Positions 55,760-63,984 of a DNA stretch of 64,000 nucleotides are shown one piece after another. Both the position numbers and the translations under genes were made by a program. The notes below the pieces were generated by a model. The model did not search any database and was not told where the DNA came from. It worked only from the letters and a program-made list of their open reading frames with translations. How positions within the stretch are numbered: position 1 is the first letter of the stretch; the number at the start of each line of letters is the position of its first letter. The DNA comes from Pseudomaricurvus hydrocarbonicus (GTDB lineage Bacteria; Pseudomonadota; Gammaproteobacteria; Pseudomonadales; Cellvibrionaceae), in assembly GCF_011602365.1 (NCBI RefSeq), contig NZ_JAAONZ010000002.1, positions 248,001-312,000 on the forward strand, given 5' to 3'.

Positions 55760-56005
55760 TTACGCCCCTGTCGGCTCTTCCTTGTCGCCAGCCCCTGACT
55801 TTTTCGCAGTCTTCTGGCGTGAGGCTTGGCCCGCTGGCGATGCAGACGACTTCTTGCCAGCGGGCTTGGTGGGGTTGTCTTTGACAATCCGCACCAAACC
55901 CTGTTGAGCAAGTTCTTTGGCAACTAGATCGGAAACTTCGAACTTGGAATTGCGCCGGCGATTGCCGCCATGATCGAAACTGGTTAACGCGATGACTTCA
56001 GTCAT
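55760..56005 (-). CDS. Small phage protein with low-complexity tail
   Basis: 81 residues. An N-terminal domain (MTEVIALTSFDHGGNRRRNS, FEVSDLVAKELAQQGLV) is of a type common in phage head operons, followed by a Lys/Ser/Ala-rich tail whose DNA overlaps the start of the DUF115-like coding frame. Function unknown. Confidence 0.7.
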   Translation of the reverse strand: MTEVIALTSFDHGGNRRRNSKFEVSDLVAKELAQQGLVRIVKDNPTKPAGKKSSASPAGQASRQKTAKKSGAGDKEEPTGA

Positions 56006-56031
56006 GCTAAGTCCTTATCCTGGGTGAATAA

Positions 56032-56057
56032 AAAAGGCGCCCAACTGAGCGCCTTTT
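56032..56057 (-). terminator. Terminator after the major capsid gene
   Basis: Stem AAGGCGC / GCGCCTT (56034-56040 and 56049-56055) with an 8-base loop, A-run on one side and T-run on the other. It would reduce read-through from capsid into downstream genes. Confidence 0.75.
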
Positions 56058-56079
56058 AATAGTTGGTTATTACGACCGA

Positions 56080-57489
56080 TTAAGCGCCGGAAGAACCGAT
56101 GGTGAAGTCACCTTTCACGAAGGCCTCGGGGCGGTAGACCGTAAGGGCAACGCGCTCTTCACACAGGATTGTGACCATGTTTTTGACGAAGTTGTCGCGG
56201 TCTTCGGTGGACACCATGACGTTGGCATCTTCACGATCCCAGCCTTGTGCACCCATACGGAAGGCCCCGGTCAAGAAATCGCCCTGATCCATCGACTGAG
56301 TGGATACCACTGGCAGCCCCCACAACACAGGACCAGCCAGAGCCAACGGGTTAGCAAAAATGTATTTGCCCTGGGTATCTTTAGTGAGCTCGATACCTGC
56401 CCAGTCGATGGGGTTAAGAACGATGCCGTCTGCGCTGTATTCAGCCAGCTGCACTTGCAGCATGGCAATACGCAAGCGGTCGATACCCGTATCAGCAGTT
56501 ACATCAACACCGGGGTTAGCGTAGGCACTAGCTTGGGTGTAGATACCGCTGATGTTAAGACCAACACCAGACCCCTTGAGCAACTGAGCTTCCTCTTTCA
56601 GTTTGAGGCCATAACGCAGGCGGCCATCGATGTAAGATTGCAGCATGCCAGCATCGGACAATACCTGCTTTGAGGCATGCACCCAGTGGGCAATGGTGGC
56701 CACCGGCGCCGAGGCCAAATCGAAGGTGATAGTGGATTCTGGCTTGTTGCTCGCTGGGTTTTCTGACACCACATCGGCACCATTGGTGAAACCGGTTTCA
56801 CGCACGTATTCAATGGAGTTTGATGTAGTGCGACCCCAGCTCAGCAAATCGCGGATGGTCAAACGTTGTTCGGGCGCAGCAATAACACCAGGCACACGCA
56901 TTGGCTCGACAGGATAACCGTTGGCGCCATCCGATTGCGTGGTGGTGAGAGCGGCCTGCACCGGTACACTGAATGCGCCTTTGGCCGTAAGGATACGGCT
57001 TGCATTGGCCTCGAATCCTTCGGACTCGATCACACGGCGGCCCAGCGACATAACACCCGTAGGCATGTTGTCGATACCATCGGCCAGCGCCTGTTCAGCA
57101 GCCTGCAGGCGAGCGTTGAGTGCGCCCTGCTCAGTCAGCAGTTTATCGACCGAGGCTTTGGTTTCTTCCGTTAAACCTTGGTGTTTGGCCAGCTCCGCCT
57201 TGGAAGATTCCGCAAAGGCTTTGAGTTGATCGCCGACATTCTTCAGATCAGCTGAAACACGTCTGTATTCCTGCTCAACATTGACGGGATCACTACCAAT
57301 TTCACCCAACTGTCCAAAAGCAACGCGCTTAAAGCTCACGCCATGCTCTGTCATCATGGCCGCAACGACAATAACACCCAGGCTGACGCTGAGGGTGTCC
57401 ATGGATGCACCGAAGGTAAACGGTGCAAAGGCGGCCAGTACCAGCACGGCCATCATAAACATCGGGGTTAATTGAAATTTAAGTTTCAT
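56080..57489 (-). CDS. HK97-type major capsid protein with hydrophobic N-terminus
   Basis: 469 residues. Residues about 75-150 form a coiled coil (delta/scaffold region), and the rest carries the HK97 fold: ESEGFEANASRILTAKGAFS, PGVIAAPEQRLTIRDLLS, YVRETGFTNGADVVSE, GLPVVSTQSMDQGDF, TVYRPEAFVKGDF. Unusually, residues 9-27 and 33-47 are strongly hydrophobic and resemble a signal peptide plus membrane segment (MMAVLVLAAFAPFTFGAS). AAGGA precedes ATG 57489, so this start is likely real. The head protease presumably removes this part with the delta domain. Confidence 0.9.
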   Translation of the reverse strand: MKLKFQLTPMFMMAVLVLAAFAPFTFGASMDTLSVSLGVIVVAAMMTEHGVSFKRVAFGQLGEIGSDPVNVEQEYRRVSADLKNVGDQLKAFAESSKAELAKHQGLTEETKASVDKLLTEQGALNARLQAAEQALADGIDNMPTGVMSLGRRVIESEGFEANASRILTAKGAFSVPVQAALTTTQSDGANGYPVEPMRVPGVIAAPEQRLTIRDLLSWGRTTSNSIEYVRETGFTNGADVVSENPASNKPESTITFDLASAPVATIAHWVHASKQVLSDAGMLQSYIDGRLRYGLKLKEEAQLLKGSGVGLNISGIYTQASAYANPGVDVTADTGIDRLRIAMLQVQLAEYSADGIVLNPIDWAGIELTKDTQGKYIFANPLALAGPVLWGLPVVSTQSMDQGDFLTGAFRMGAQGWDREDANVMVSTEDRDNFVKNMVTILCEERVALTVYRPEAFVKGDFTIGSSGA

Positions 57490-57500
57490 AATACTTATCC

Positions 57501-58418
57501 TTACAAGGGAAATTGGATGGTTGGTAATGGGTCTGCATGGACAACAGCGCTGGGCGTGTTGGGCGTGGTAGCGTTATGCGTACCACCGCCAGCAGCGGTT
57601 TGCGTGCTGGACTTGAAATCGTGCGCGAGCTTGCGACGCTCACTGCGCGGGACGCCGGCCTTGGCCAGGGCGATATCCATCTTGCGTGCGGCGATGTGAC
57701 CGCCCCGAGCTTGTGCTTCGGTGATTACATCGGCTGGCAGATAATCGTCGGCGAACCCATCGGCGATGGCGTCGGTACCGCCAATGTAAGATTCGGCGTT
57801 CATGAGCTCGGCAATTTCTGTTGCGGGCAGACCGGTGCGGGCGCTGTAAATGTCGGCCATGGAACTGTCGAACGGGGCCAGGTAGTCGGCAATTTCGCGA
57901 AAGTCGTTTTGGTTACCGCAGGCACATACCCATGCGTTGTGGATCATCAAGAAGCCGGCACGGGCGATTTCGACCCGGGTACCGGCCATGGCGATCACTG
58001 ATGCCGCCGATGCGGCAATGCCGACAATGCGCACGGTGACTTCACCCTGATGCTGACGCAGCAGGTTGTAGATCGCGAGGCCTTCGAACAGGTCACCACC
58101 AGGTGAATTGATGTTGACGGTAACAGGCTGATCGCTGCCAATAGAACGCAGCGCGGCGCTGATGCGTTTGGCGGTAACGCCCTCGCCCCAGAAGTCTTCA
58201 CCGATAACGTCGTAAATACCGATGTCATTGGTACCGGTGCTGGCAGCCCGAATGTCCGGATTCCATTGCTCGAACGCTTTGGGCGCGAGATCCATTTGAA
58301 CGCGACTGGATGGACGGGCGCTAAGTGCCGCGGGCATTGCCGCATATACACCAAGCCCAATCATTACAGCGGGGCGTGACGCCATTGCTAACGCCAGTTT
58401 ATTCATCCGCATAATCAA
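57501..58418 (-). CDS. ClpP-type head maturation protease
   Basis: 305 residues. Catalytic residues are visible: INSPGGDLFEGLAIYN, nucleophile Ser in IAASAASVIAMAG and His in MIHNAWVCACG. It also has a hydrophobic N-terminus (residues 15-35). Such proteases cut the delta domain from capsid protein after assembly. Starts in a 4-base overlap with the portal stop. Confidence 0.9.
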   Translation of the reverse strand: MIMRMNKLALAMASRPAVMIGLGVYAAMPAALSARPSSRVQMDLAPKAFEQWNPDIRAASTGTNDIGIYDVIGEDFWGEGVTAKRISAALRSIGSDQPVTVNINSPGGDLFEGLAIYNLLRQHQGEVTVRIVGIAASAASVIAMAGTRVEIARAGFLMIHNAWVCACGNQNDFREIADYLAPFDSSMADIYSARTGLPATEIAELMNAESYIGGTDAIADGFADDYLPADVITEAQARGGHIAARKMDIALAKAGVPRSERRKLAHDFKSSTQTAAGGGTHNATTPNTPSAVVHADPLPTIQFPL

Positions 58419-59707
58419 TCCTCTTTATTTTGCGGCTGGCCGCTGTTTAGCCAGGCCGCCAACGCAGCGCGGGCGGTATCGCCATCGTTGGTTATACCCA
58501 GGCTGTCCAGCGGCGCCATGGCCGTTTGAACGGTGAGCACTTCGGCGTTGCCACCCATGAGCGGCATGTTTTCGAGCTTGCGGACTTCGTCGCGGGTGAA
58601 TATGCCGTTGTTGACCATGACGGAATAGAACGCGGCACGACCTGCGCTGTCGGCCCTTAACAGGCCTTCAATTGAGAATTCGGCGTAGTAGCGCTCTTGG
58701 TCTGCCGGGGACAGCAGCTCTTTGTTGATGTATTGCTCAATACGGGTGAGCCATGGGCGCAGGGTAAAGGTGAGAAAGCCTATGAGCTTTTGCTCTAACC
58801 CTGTGCCCCAATTGCTGTCCTTGCCACCGTGGCCCACCATTGACGGGTCAACACGGAACCAGCGGCAAACCTCTTCGACAGAGTAGCCGCGAGATTCCAG
58901 CAGCTGGGCGTCGCTGGGCGTGATGCCGATGATTTTGGCATCCATGCCGCCTTCGAGCAGGGGTGACTTACCCGCATTAAGCGCGCCTGAGACTGACTTC
59001 AGGCTTTCACGGAAGTCGTCACGCTGATCTTTTTTAAGAACCCGGTCCAGGGTGAACGCGACCGTGGGCGACAATCCATTTTTAAACGTGCTGTTGGCTG
59101 CTTCTGAGGCGGCCAGCGCAGACCCAAACACGGCGGCGCCGTATTTAATAGTGGATATACCCCACTCACCATCCAGCGAAAAGCCGGGTACGTGAAACAA
59201 ACGCTGCATATTAACGTCGCGCTGCATGCCGTTGCTTTCGGTGTACTTGAGCTGCAGGTTACCGCGGCTGTTTTCACTGGCAGATAGCCGGCAAGGTGAC
59301 AGAAACTTAAGGCCAACCAGGCGATTGCCAAGGAACTGCTTTTCACTGAAGCCATTACCACGCAGCAGAATGGCGGCTGTCTTGGCCTCCCAATATGTCG
59401 AGGCTGTCGCTTTTGAGTTTGGCGACCGGCTGATGATTGGGTACAGCGGGTGGCTGGTTGCCGCCTTGCGGCCGCTTGGGGTGCGTTCGTACAGTTTAAC
59501 GGGCAAGGTGCCGATGCATTCTGAGATCAAGCGCGTACAGGCCCAGGCGGCCGACAACGACAGTACAGATTGTTCGTTGACGGTTTGGCCGGCGACGTTG
59601 GTATTCCATGCAGACCAGAAAGCTTCATCAGTCAGACCGATGGGCACGCCGAGCCAGTTCAGCAGCGCAGATTTTACCTTGCCCGGCTTCTTTGCTTGTT
59701 TGGTCAT
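58415..59707 (-). CDS. HK97-family portal protein
   Basis: 430 residues. LSLSAAWACTRLISECIGTL, LYPIISRSPNSKATASTYWE and the region RWFRVDPSMVGHGGKDSNW with GTGLEQ are typical of HK97 portal proteins, the dodecameric DNA gate. Overlaps the terminase stop by 4 bases. Confidence 0.94.
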   Translation of the reverse strand: MTKQAKKPGKVKSALLNWLGVPIGLTDEAFWSAWNTNVAGQTVNEQSVLSLSAAWACTRLISECIGTLPVKLYERTPSGRKAATSHPLYPIISRSPNSKATASTYWEAKTAAILLRGNGFSEKQFLGNRLVGLKFLSPCRLSASENSRGNLQLKYTESNGMQRDVNMQRLFHVPGFSLDGEWGISTIKYGAAVFGSALAASEAANSTFKNGLSPTVAFTLDRVLKKDQRDDFRESLKSVSGALNAGKSPLLEGGMDAKIIGITPSDAQLLESRGYSVEEVCRWFRVDPSMVGHGGKDSNWGTGLEQKLIGFLTFTLRPWLTRIEQYINKELLSPADQERYYAEFSIEGLLRADSAGRAAFYSVMVNNGIFTRDEVRKLENMPLMGGNAEVLTVQTAMAPLDSLGITNDGDTARAALAAWLNSGQPQNKED

Positions 59708-61443
59708 ACGATAATTGGGTCCAGTAGGAAGTCTTCCAGGTCACCATCATCGTCTTCGGGCTGATAAGCCGCGATGAAGGCCATGAGCGCTGCTACTGCG
59801 CCATCGATCTTGGTGTCTTTGCTCTCTTTAATCGGGCGCATCATTTTGCCGTCACGGCTGGTTTGTGCGACGACATTGCCAAACATCCACGTTAAGCAGG
59901 GGTTGCCGTCGTGGTGGATGCGCCCGGCTTTGAGCAACCGTTCAAAATCCCGCATGGGTGCTGAGTAGTTGCTGTAATTCTGCTGTACTTTTACCGCTTC
60001 AAACTCGTGATACTTGGCTAGCCGTTGCGCCAGATCAGCAGCGCCGTGCGGGTCGTAAAACGCCTGCGGCATGCTGTAGAGCTCGGTGTCGGCCTCGATG
60101 TCCTCTTCGACGTCTTCGGTGTCGATGTGGTTGCCTGCACAGGCGTACAGGTAGCCTTCGTTTATCCAGCCGTCGTAGTGGTCGTGCTCGACCACTTTGG
60201 CCTCGGTGGTATAGTACCGGCCGAAGAAGTAGTAATGCGGCAAGCCGTCGATGTTGCGGGTGAAGCATTTCACCGCAGCGGTCAGGTCGTCTGATTCGGA
60301 TAAATCCAAACCCAGCGTTGCCGTTTCGCCAATGAAGTCATCGGGGCTTAAGGTCTGGTCACCTGCTGCTGCCCAGTCGAGCATGTTGAGCCATGCGTTC
60401 TTGGCTGTGACCCATACATTAAAGTGCTTGGTGAGCACTGTGCTGCGTTTGCGCGGGCTGCGCTTGGCGCGCTCCACCTGGTCGAACAGGTAATCACGAA
60501 ACACCGAAATGCCAATGTTGGGGTTGGCTTTAATCAATCCCTCTTCGGTCATCCACTCGTTTTCGGGATCATCAATGGTGTAGATCATCCCGTAGAGGGT
60601 GTCGTTTTTTTCACCCTCAAGCATGCGCTCGACTTCTTTCTGCGATGCGTAACACGGGCCAGCGATGTTTGAGCCGGCCGTGGTGATCATCAACAACAAA
60701 GGTTGTTCGCGTGCGCCCATGCCGGTGAGCATGGTGTCGTAGAGCACGTCGTCTTGGTGCTCGTGCACTTCGTCCAAAATGGCGCAGCTGGGTGAGGCAC
60801 CATCACCAGGCTTGCCAATGACCGGTTCAAAACGTGAACCATCCGGCCTGCGCTGCTCGCCATTGCGTAGGCGTTTGGCCCCGTAGACATCGGCTTCCAT
60901 GCGCTTGGCGTGAGCGTTAACGCCGTACTGGCGGCGGAATGCCGGCTGCTTCTCGGCCATCTTTTTGGCTGGCCTAAAGACTTCCCAGGCTTGCTTTTCG
61001 GTGGTCGCGCCGCAGTAGACTTCGGCACCGTATTCGCTGTCTTCCACCATCATGTACAAGCCGATGATGGCGGCCTTGACGCTCTTGGCGTTCTTACGCG
61101 GCACGCATAGGTAGACAATACGAAACCGACGGAAGCCTGTGTCTTTGTGGACCCAGCCAAAGATCATGGCAAAGTTGAATTTTTGCCAGGGTTCCAGCTT
61201 GATTCTGTTTTCTTTGCCGACCTGTGCGGCCCACTTTCCTTTTACATGAGGGAATAACTCACCAAAGTTGATGATCCGCTGGCCTTCGGCTTCGTCAAAC
61301 ACGTAAGGGAAGTCTGCGTCACCCTGACGATCCAGGTCTTTCAGGTGACGCTCTACCGCTAACCGCTCCCATTTACAGGCAGGTCGTTTGCCCGTCACCA
61401 CCGCGTCAATGTAGGCGGCAATGTCAGTTAGGTGTTGGGTCAT
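59704..61443 (-). CDS. Terminase large subunit
   Basis: 579 residues. ATPase: Walker A-like VPRKNAKS (114-121) and Walker B CAILDEVHEH near 222-231, with coupling motif ITTAGSN. Nuclease (RNase H-like): LGLDLSESDDLTA with the first Asp, and DTKIDGAVAALMAF with the last. HK97/P27-partner class of TerL. Overlaps the small subunit stop. Confidence 0.95.
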   Translation of the reverse strand: MTQHLTDIAAYIDAVVTGKRPACKWERLAVERHLKDLDRQGDADFPYVFDEAEGQRIINFGELFPHVKGKWAAQVGKENRIKLEPWQKFNFAMIFGWVHKDTGFRRFRIVYLCVPRKNAKSVKAAIIGLYMMVEDSEYGAEVYCGATTEKQAWEVFRPAKKMAEKQPAFRRQYGVNAHAKRMEADVYGAKRLRNGEQRRPDGSRFEPVIGKPGDGASPSCAILDEVHEHQDDVLYDTMLTGMGAREQPLLLMITTAGSNIAGPCYASQKEVERMLEGEKNDTLYGMIYTIDDPENEWMTEEGLIKANPNIGISVFRDYLFDQVERAKRSPRKRSTVLTKHFNVWVTAKNAWLNMLDWAAAGDQTLSPDDFIGETATLGLDLSESDDLTAAVKCFTRNIDGLPHYYFFGRYYTTEAKVVEHDHYDGWINEGYLYACAGNHIDTEDVEEDIEADTELYSMPQAFYDPHGAADLAQRLAKYHEFEAVKVQQNYSNYSAPMRDFERLLKAGRIHHDGNPCLTWMFGNVVAQTSRDGKMMRPIKESKDTKIDGAVAALMAFIAAYQPEDDDGDLEDFLLDPIIV

Positions 61444-61904
61444 ATACTGCCGAAATCATCATCAAACAAGCTGCCTTGCTTGTCGTTGAACCTCAGCTCG
61501 GTAGCGGGTGACATACCCAGCTGGGCGACCATGCTGTTCCAGAAGCGTTTTACTTCGTTCAGCTGGCCGACCTCAGGGCGGTTTTTAATTTGTTCGCCAT
61601 TGCGACCATCCACAATGTAGGTCCGGTCGTTATCAACAATGAACTGGCGGAGCTCATCCATCTCGACTTTCGTGCGACAGTATTCCAGCACGTAGTCAAC
61701 GAACAGAGGTTTTAATCTGCCCACGCGGGCCAGATCCGGGGCAACACGACTCCACACCCGGCGTTCATCTTTGGAAATTCCTCGAGGACAAAGCTGTTTG
61801 ACCAGCTCGGCAATTTCCTTTTCTTTATCTGCTGCCGCTTTTTCGTTAGCAGCTGCTGCCGGATGTTGTGAGACCGTGGCTGATTGTTTATATCGACCGG
61901 CCAT
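61440..61904 (-). CDS. Terminase small subunit, P27 family
   Basis: 154 residues, helical: RRVWSRVAPDLARVGRLKPL, then VLEYCRTKVEMDELRQFIVD and WNSMVAQLGMSPATELRFN, the P27-type small terminase pattern. Recognises the packaging site. Confidence 0.88.
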   Translation of the reverse strand: MAGRYKQSATVSQHPAAAANEKAAADKEKEIAELVKQLCPRGISKDERRVWSRVAPDLARVGRLKPLFVDYVLEYCRTKVEMDELRQFIVDNDRTYIVDGRNGEQIKNRPEVGQLNEVKRFWNSMVAQLGMSPATELRFNDKQGSLFDDDFGSI

Positions 61905-61988
61905 GATTTAACATCCAAGTGGGTTTTTTCGTTTCAATTCAATGCGCGTAAAAATCTGACTGGGGGGGCGGTGTCCGCGCAAAGTGCC
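61905..61988. other. Candidate cos region between HNH and terminase genes
   Basis: An 84-base non-coding gap with a run of seven G (61962-61968) followed by CGGTGTCCGCGC. In cos phages with HNH-terminase systems, such as HK97, the cohesive end lies at this point. No cut site can be read directly. Confidence 0.35.
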
Positions 61989-62336
61989 CTAAGGTTTCAG
62001 CCCACCCCTCCCCCGCTGTGATTCGAGCAGGGTTTTTTGATCGCTGCAGGGCTTGCATAGGGTCTGCCTGTTGCTCTTCGTGTCTGTACCGCCCTCACAG
62101 AGCGGCACAATGTGGTCACATATACCGGCTAAAGCGCCATGTAATGTGACAATTCGACCACATTCACGGCATTGATAGCCGTCTTCTTCAAAGGTTTCGT
62201 GGCGTTTGCGGCGCCATGGTCGACCGCCGCGGCCCGATTTCTGGTGCACTGGCTTCTGCCACACAGGTGCATCCGGGCATTTGTCATCGTGTACCGCGCG
62301 GCATCTTGGACACCAGCGCTTGGGCTTGGTGGCCAT
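61989..62336 (-). CDS. HNH endonuclease (terminase-associated)
   Basis: 115 residues. Zn-binding pairs (CPRCRAV; CRECGRIV; CKPCSDQ) and the HNH core CDHIVPLCEGGTDTKSNRQ are clear. In phages with HNH next to terminase the nuclease helps cut DNA at cos and is required for packaging. Its ATG overlaps the previous stop by one base (TAATG). Confidence 0.93.
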   Translation of the reverse strand: MATKPKRWCPRCRAVHDDKCPDAPVWQKPVHQKSGRGGRPWRRKRHETFEEDGYQCRECGRIVTLHGALAGICDHIVPLCEGGTDTKSNRQTLCKPCSDQKTLLESQRGRGGLKP

Positions 62337-62650
62337 TAGATCAGCGGTTTACCGTTCAAACCCAGCTCGGTACCTGACACCTCGTCACTATCAGCTTCAG
62401 CCATTGCCTGCACCAGCAACATGTTGCTATCAGCCAGCGCCTGAATAGCAACAGTCTGCTCAGCCATCATTTCAATCAGGGGGCCAAAGTCACTATGCAG
62501 CTCAACGTCCATTCCGTCTTCAACAACAAGACCTTCAGCACCAAGACGTTTGGCCATAACATTCAAGTAGTCACTCAAGTGCTTCCTTGTTTCTTGTGTC
62601 AGCACTTTGCTTGACTTTAACACCAGCAATAATTTTGTTTGCTCGCTCAC
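62336..62650 (-). CDS. Small acidic phage protein, unknown function
   Basis: 104 residues from GTG 62650 (GAGGG nine bases upstream; GTG at 62683 is another option). Helical and acidic, with a helix like LIEMMAEQTVAIQALADSNM and no known motif. The first 80 bases overlap the Cys-containing small gene in another frame. Confidence 0.65.
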   Translation of the reverse strand: MSEQTKLLLVLKSSKVLTQETRKHLSDYLNVMAKRLGAEGLVVEDGMDVELHSDFGPLIEMMAEQTVAIQALADSNMLLVQAMAEADSDEVSGTELGLNGKPLI

Positions 62651-62714
62651 GGGCGACTGCCCTCCACTTCTTGAGTCGCTCACGTCGTTTAGCGCAACCT
62701 GAGCAGTTAATCAT
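62571..62714 (-). CDS. 47-residue CxxC basic protein
   Basis: GAGGT precedes ATG 62714, which overlaps the Rz1 stop by ATGA. The protein starts MINCSGCAKRRERLKKWRAV and stays very basic. A single C-x-x-C and a Lys/Arg-rich helix suggest zinc or nucleic-acid binding. Coupled translation supports it as real although short. Confidence 0.6.
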   Translation of the reverse strand: MINCSGCAKRRERLKKWRAVARERANKIIAGVKVKQSADTRNKEALE

Positions 62715-62968
62715 TGTGTTACCTCACCACGCCATTTACGCAGCTGGCGCTTGTCCTCATTGCATTCACGCAATGTGGTGCGTAGGTCCAGGGTGTAGTT
62801 GAGGTGAGCTTCGTTATCTTGACCGTGCATGACAGGCTCACCACAATCAGCAGCAAAGGCTACAGGCGGGTTAACGTATACCGTTCTGGTTACGATCACA
62901 GGATTCTGTGAGCACGCACTCAACAGCAGTAGGCAAAGGCTCAGCAAGATAACTCCCCACAGACGCAT
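62711..62968 (-). CDS. Rz1-like outer-membrane spanin lipoprotein
   Basis: 85 residues from ATG 62968: signal with lipobox LLLLSAC, then a short Pro-containing periplasmic part (VYVNPPVAF). It begins inside the Rz gene in another frame, the classic nested spanin layout. With Rz it fuses inner and outer membrane at lysis. Confidence 0.88.
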   Translation of the reverse strand: MRLWGVILLSLCLLLLSACSQNPVIVTRTVYVNPPVAFAADCGEPVMHGQDNEAHLNYTLDLRTTLRECNEDKRQLRKWRGEVTQ

Positions 62969-63245
62969 CACGTTGTGCGGCCTCCTTGATGTAAACCTTG
63001 TGTGTTTGCGTAACCACACGAACCTGTTGCTTAGCCTTCTGCAGATCTTCAAAGGCGGCATCCAAACGCTGGTAGTCTACCCTTGCCTGCTCTGCTCGCT
63101 GCTCGCTTAGTTGCAGCGATTCGGTTAATCCTGACACCTTGGCCCGGGATTCATCTAACAATGCTGTTAACGCCCTGTGGTCGAGATAAAACCCACCACA
63201 AACCAACGCAAGCAATCCAGCCAGACAGACTGCCACTCGAATCAT
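62871..63245 (-). CDS. Rz-like inner-membrane spanin
   Basis: 124 residues: N-terminal membrane helix (about 2-20), then a long coiled coil (about 28-80, with SLQLSEQRAEQARVDYQRLD). Partner of the nested Rz1 gene. Overlaps the endolysin stop by 4 bases. Confidence 0.88.
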   Translation of the reverse strand: MIRVAVCLAGLLALVCGGFYLDHRALTALLDESRAKVSGLTESLQLSEQRAEQARVDYQRLDAAFEDLQKAKQQVRVVTQTHKVYIKEAAQRDASVGSYLAEPLPTAVECVLTESCDRNQNGIR

Positions 63246-63700
63246 TGCAGCCCCATACAGCGCTTGTACTCAGCCTCACGGCGATTAATCAAACCCTGCA
63301 CCGATTGTCCGTTTGCAAAGTGCCAGCGCTTAATCTCGGCACATGCGCCAGTATAGTCGCCGGAATTCAGCTTCTTAACCAATGTTGAACGGCAGAAAGA
63401 ACCGGGGCCGATGTTATAAGCCAACGAAACAAACGCATCGTACTCGTACTGATGCATTGGCACTTTCACACAATGCTTGATCGCGCCCTCATACTCACTG
63501 ATATCCACCAGCGCACGTGACAGTGCCTGCATTGGCGTAACAGTATCGCCAACAGCAACACCGTCAGTGGTACCAAACCCAATCGTTGGCTTGTCGCCAG
63601 GCAGCGGTATGTAGGTCGATGCGCTAAAACCTTCAAACAGAGCAATGCCAACAAACCCCGACGCACTCAAGGCCAACGCCGCCAGCATATTCCTGTTCAC
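63242..63700 (-). CDS. GH24 lysozyme, probable signal-anchor-release endolysin
   Basis: 152 residues from GTG 63700 (GAGGG six bases upstream). Residues 4-24 form a weakly hydrophobic Ala/Gly/Ser-rich helix (MLAALALSASGFVGIALF) directly before the catalytic Glu (FEGFSASTYIPLPGD), followed by PTIGFGTT; this is the layout of SAR endolysins such as R21, held in the membrane and released on depolarisation. It breaks peptidoglycan. Confidence 0.9.
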   Translation of the reverse strand: MNRNMLAALALSASGFVGIALFEGFSASTYIPLPGDKPTIGFGTTDGVAVGDTVTPMQALSRALVDISEYEGAIKHCVKVPMHQYEYDAFVSLAYNIGPGSFCRSTLVKKLNSGDYTGACAEIKRWHFANGQSVQGLINRREAEYKRCMGLQ

Positions 63701-63702
63701 TA

Positions 63703-63984
63703 TCAACCCTCGTATGCGCACTGATTGCGCAAAGCTTCCATTCGCGCACGGTGGATTTCTTCTTCCCGACGATTGCGCAACCATTGTGAAATACCATTCA
63801 CAAGAACGCCCAATACAACCCCGATAATACCAACCACAACACCAATATCAGCCAGGCCTAAAACATCAGGATTCTCCGCAACCTTTTGCGCAACACCCGA
63901 TGTTAGCGCCGTGGCACCCGAACCTTTTGTAACGTAACCACTTGTGGTTATGACCACTTGCTCTATTGCATGCTGTTGCCCCAC
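63703..63984 (-). CDS. Holin
   Basis: 93 residues from GTG 63984 (GGAG upstream; TTG at 63996 is an alternative). One clear membrane helix (LADIGVVVGIIGVVLGVLVN), possibly a second weak one before it, and a charged C-terminal end (RNRREEEIHRARMEALRN). Position before a SAR endolysin and size suggest a pinholin- or class II-like holin. It ends two bases before the endolysin start. Confidence 0.78.
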   Translation of the reverse strand: MGQQHAIEQVVITTSGYVTKGSGATALTSGVAQKVAENPDVLGLADIGVVVGIIGVVLGVLVNGISQWLRNRREEEIHRARMEALRNQCAYEG

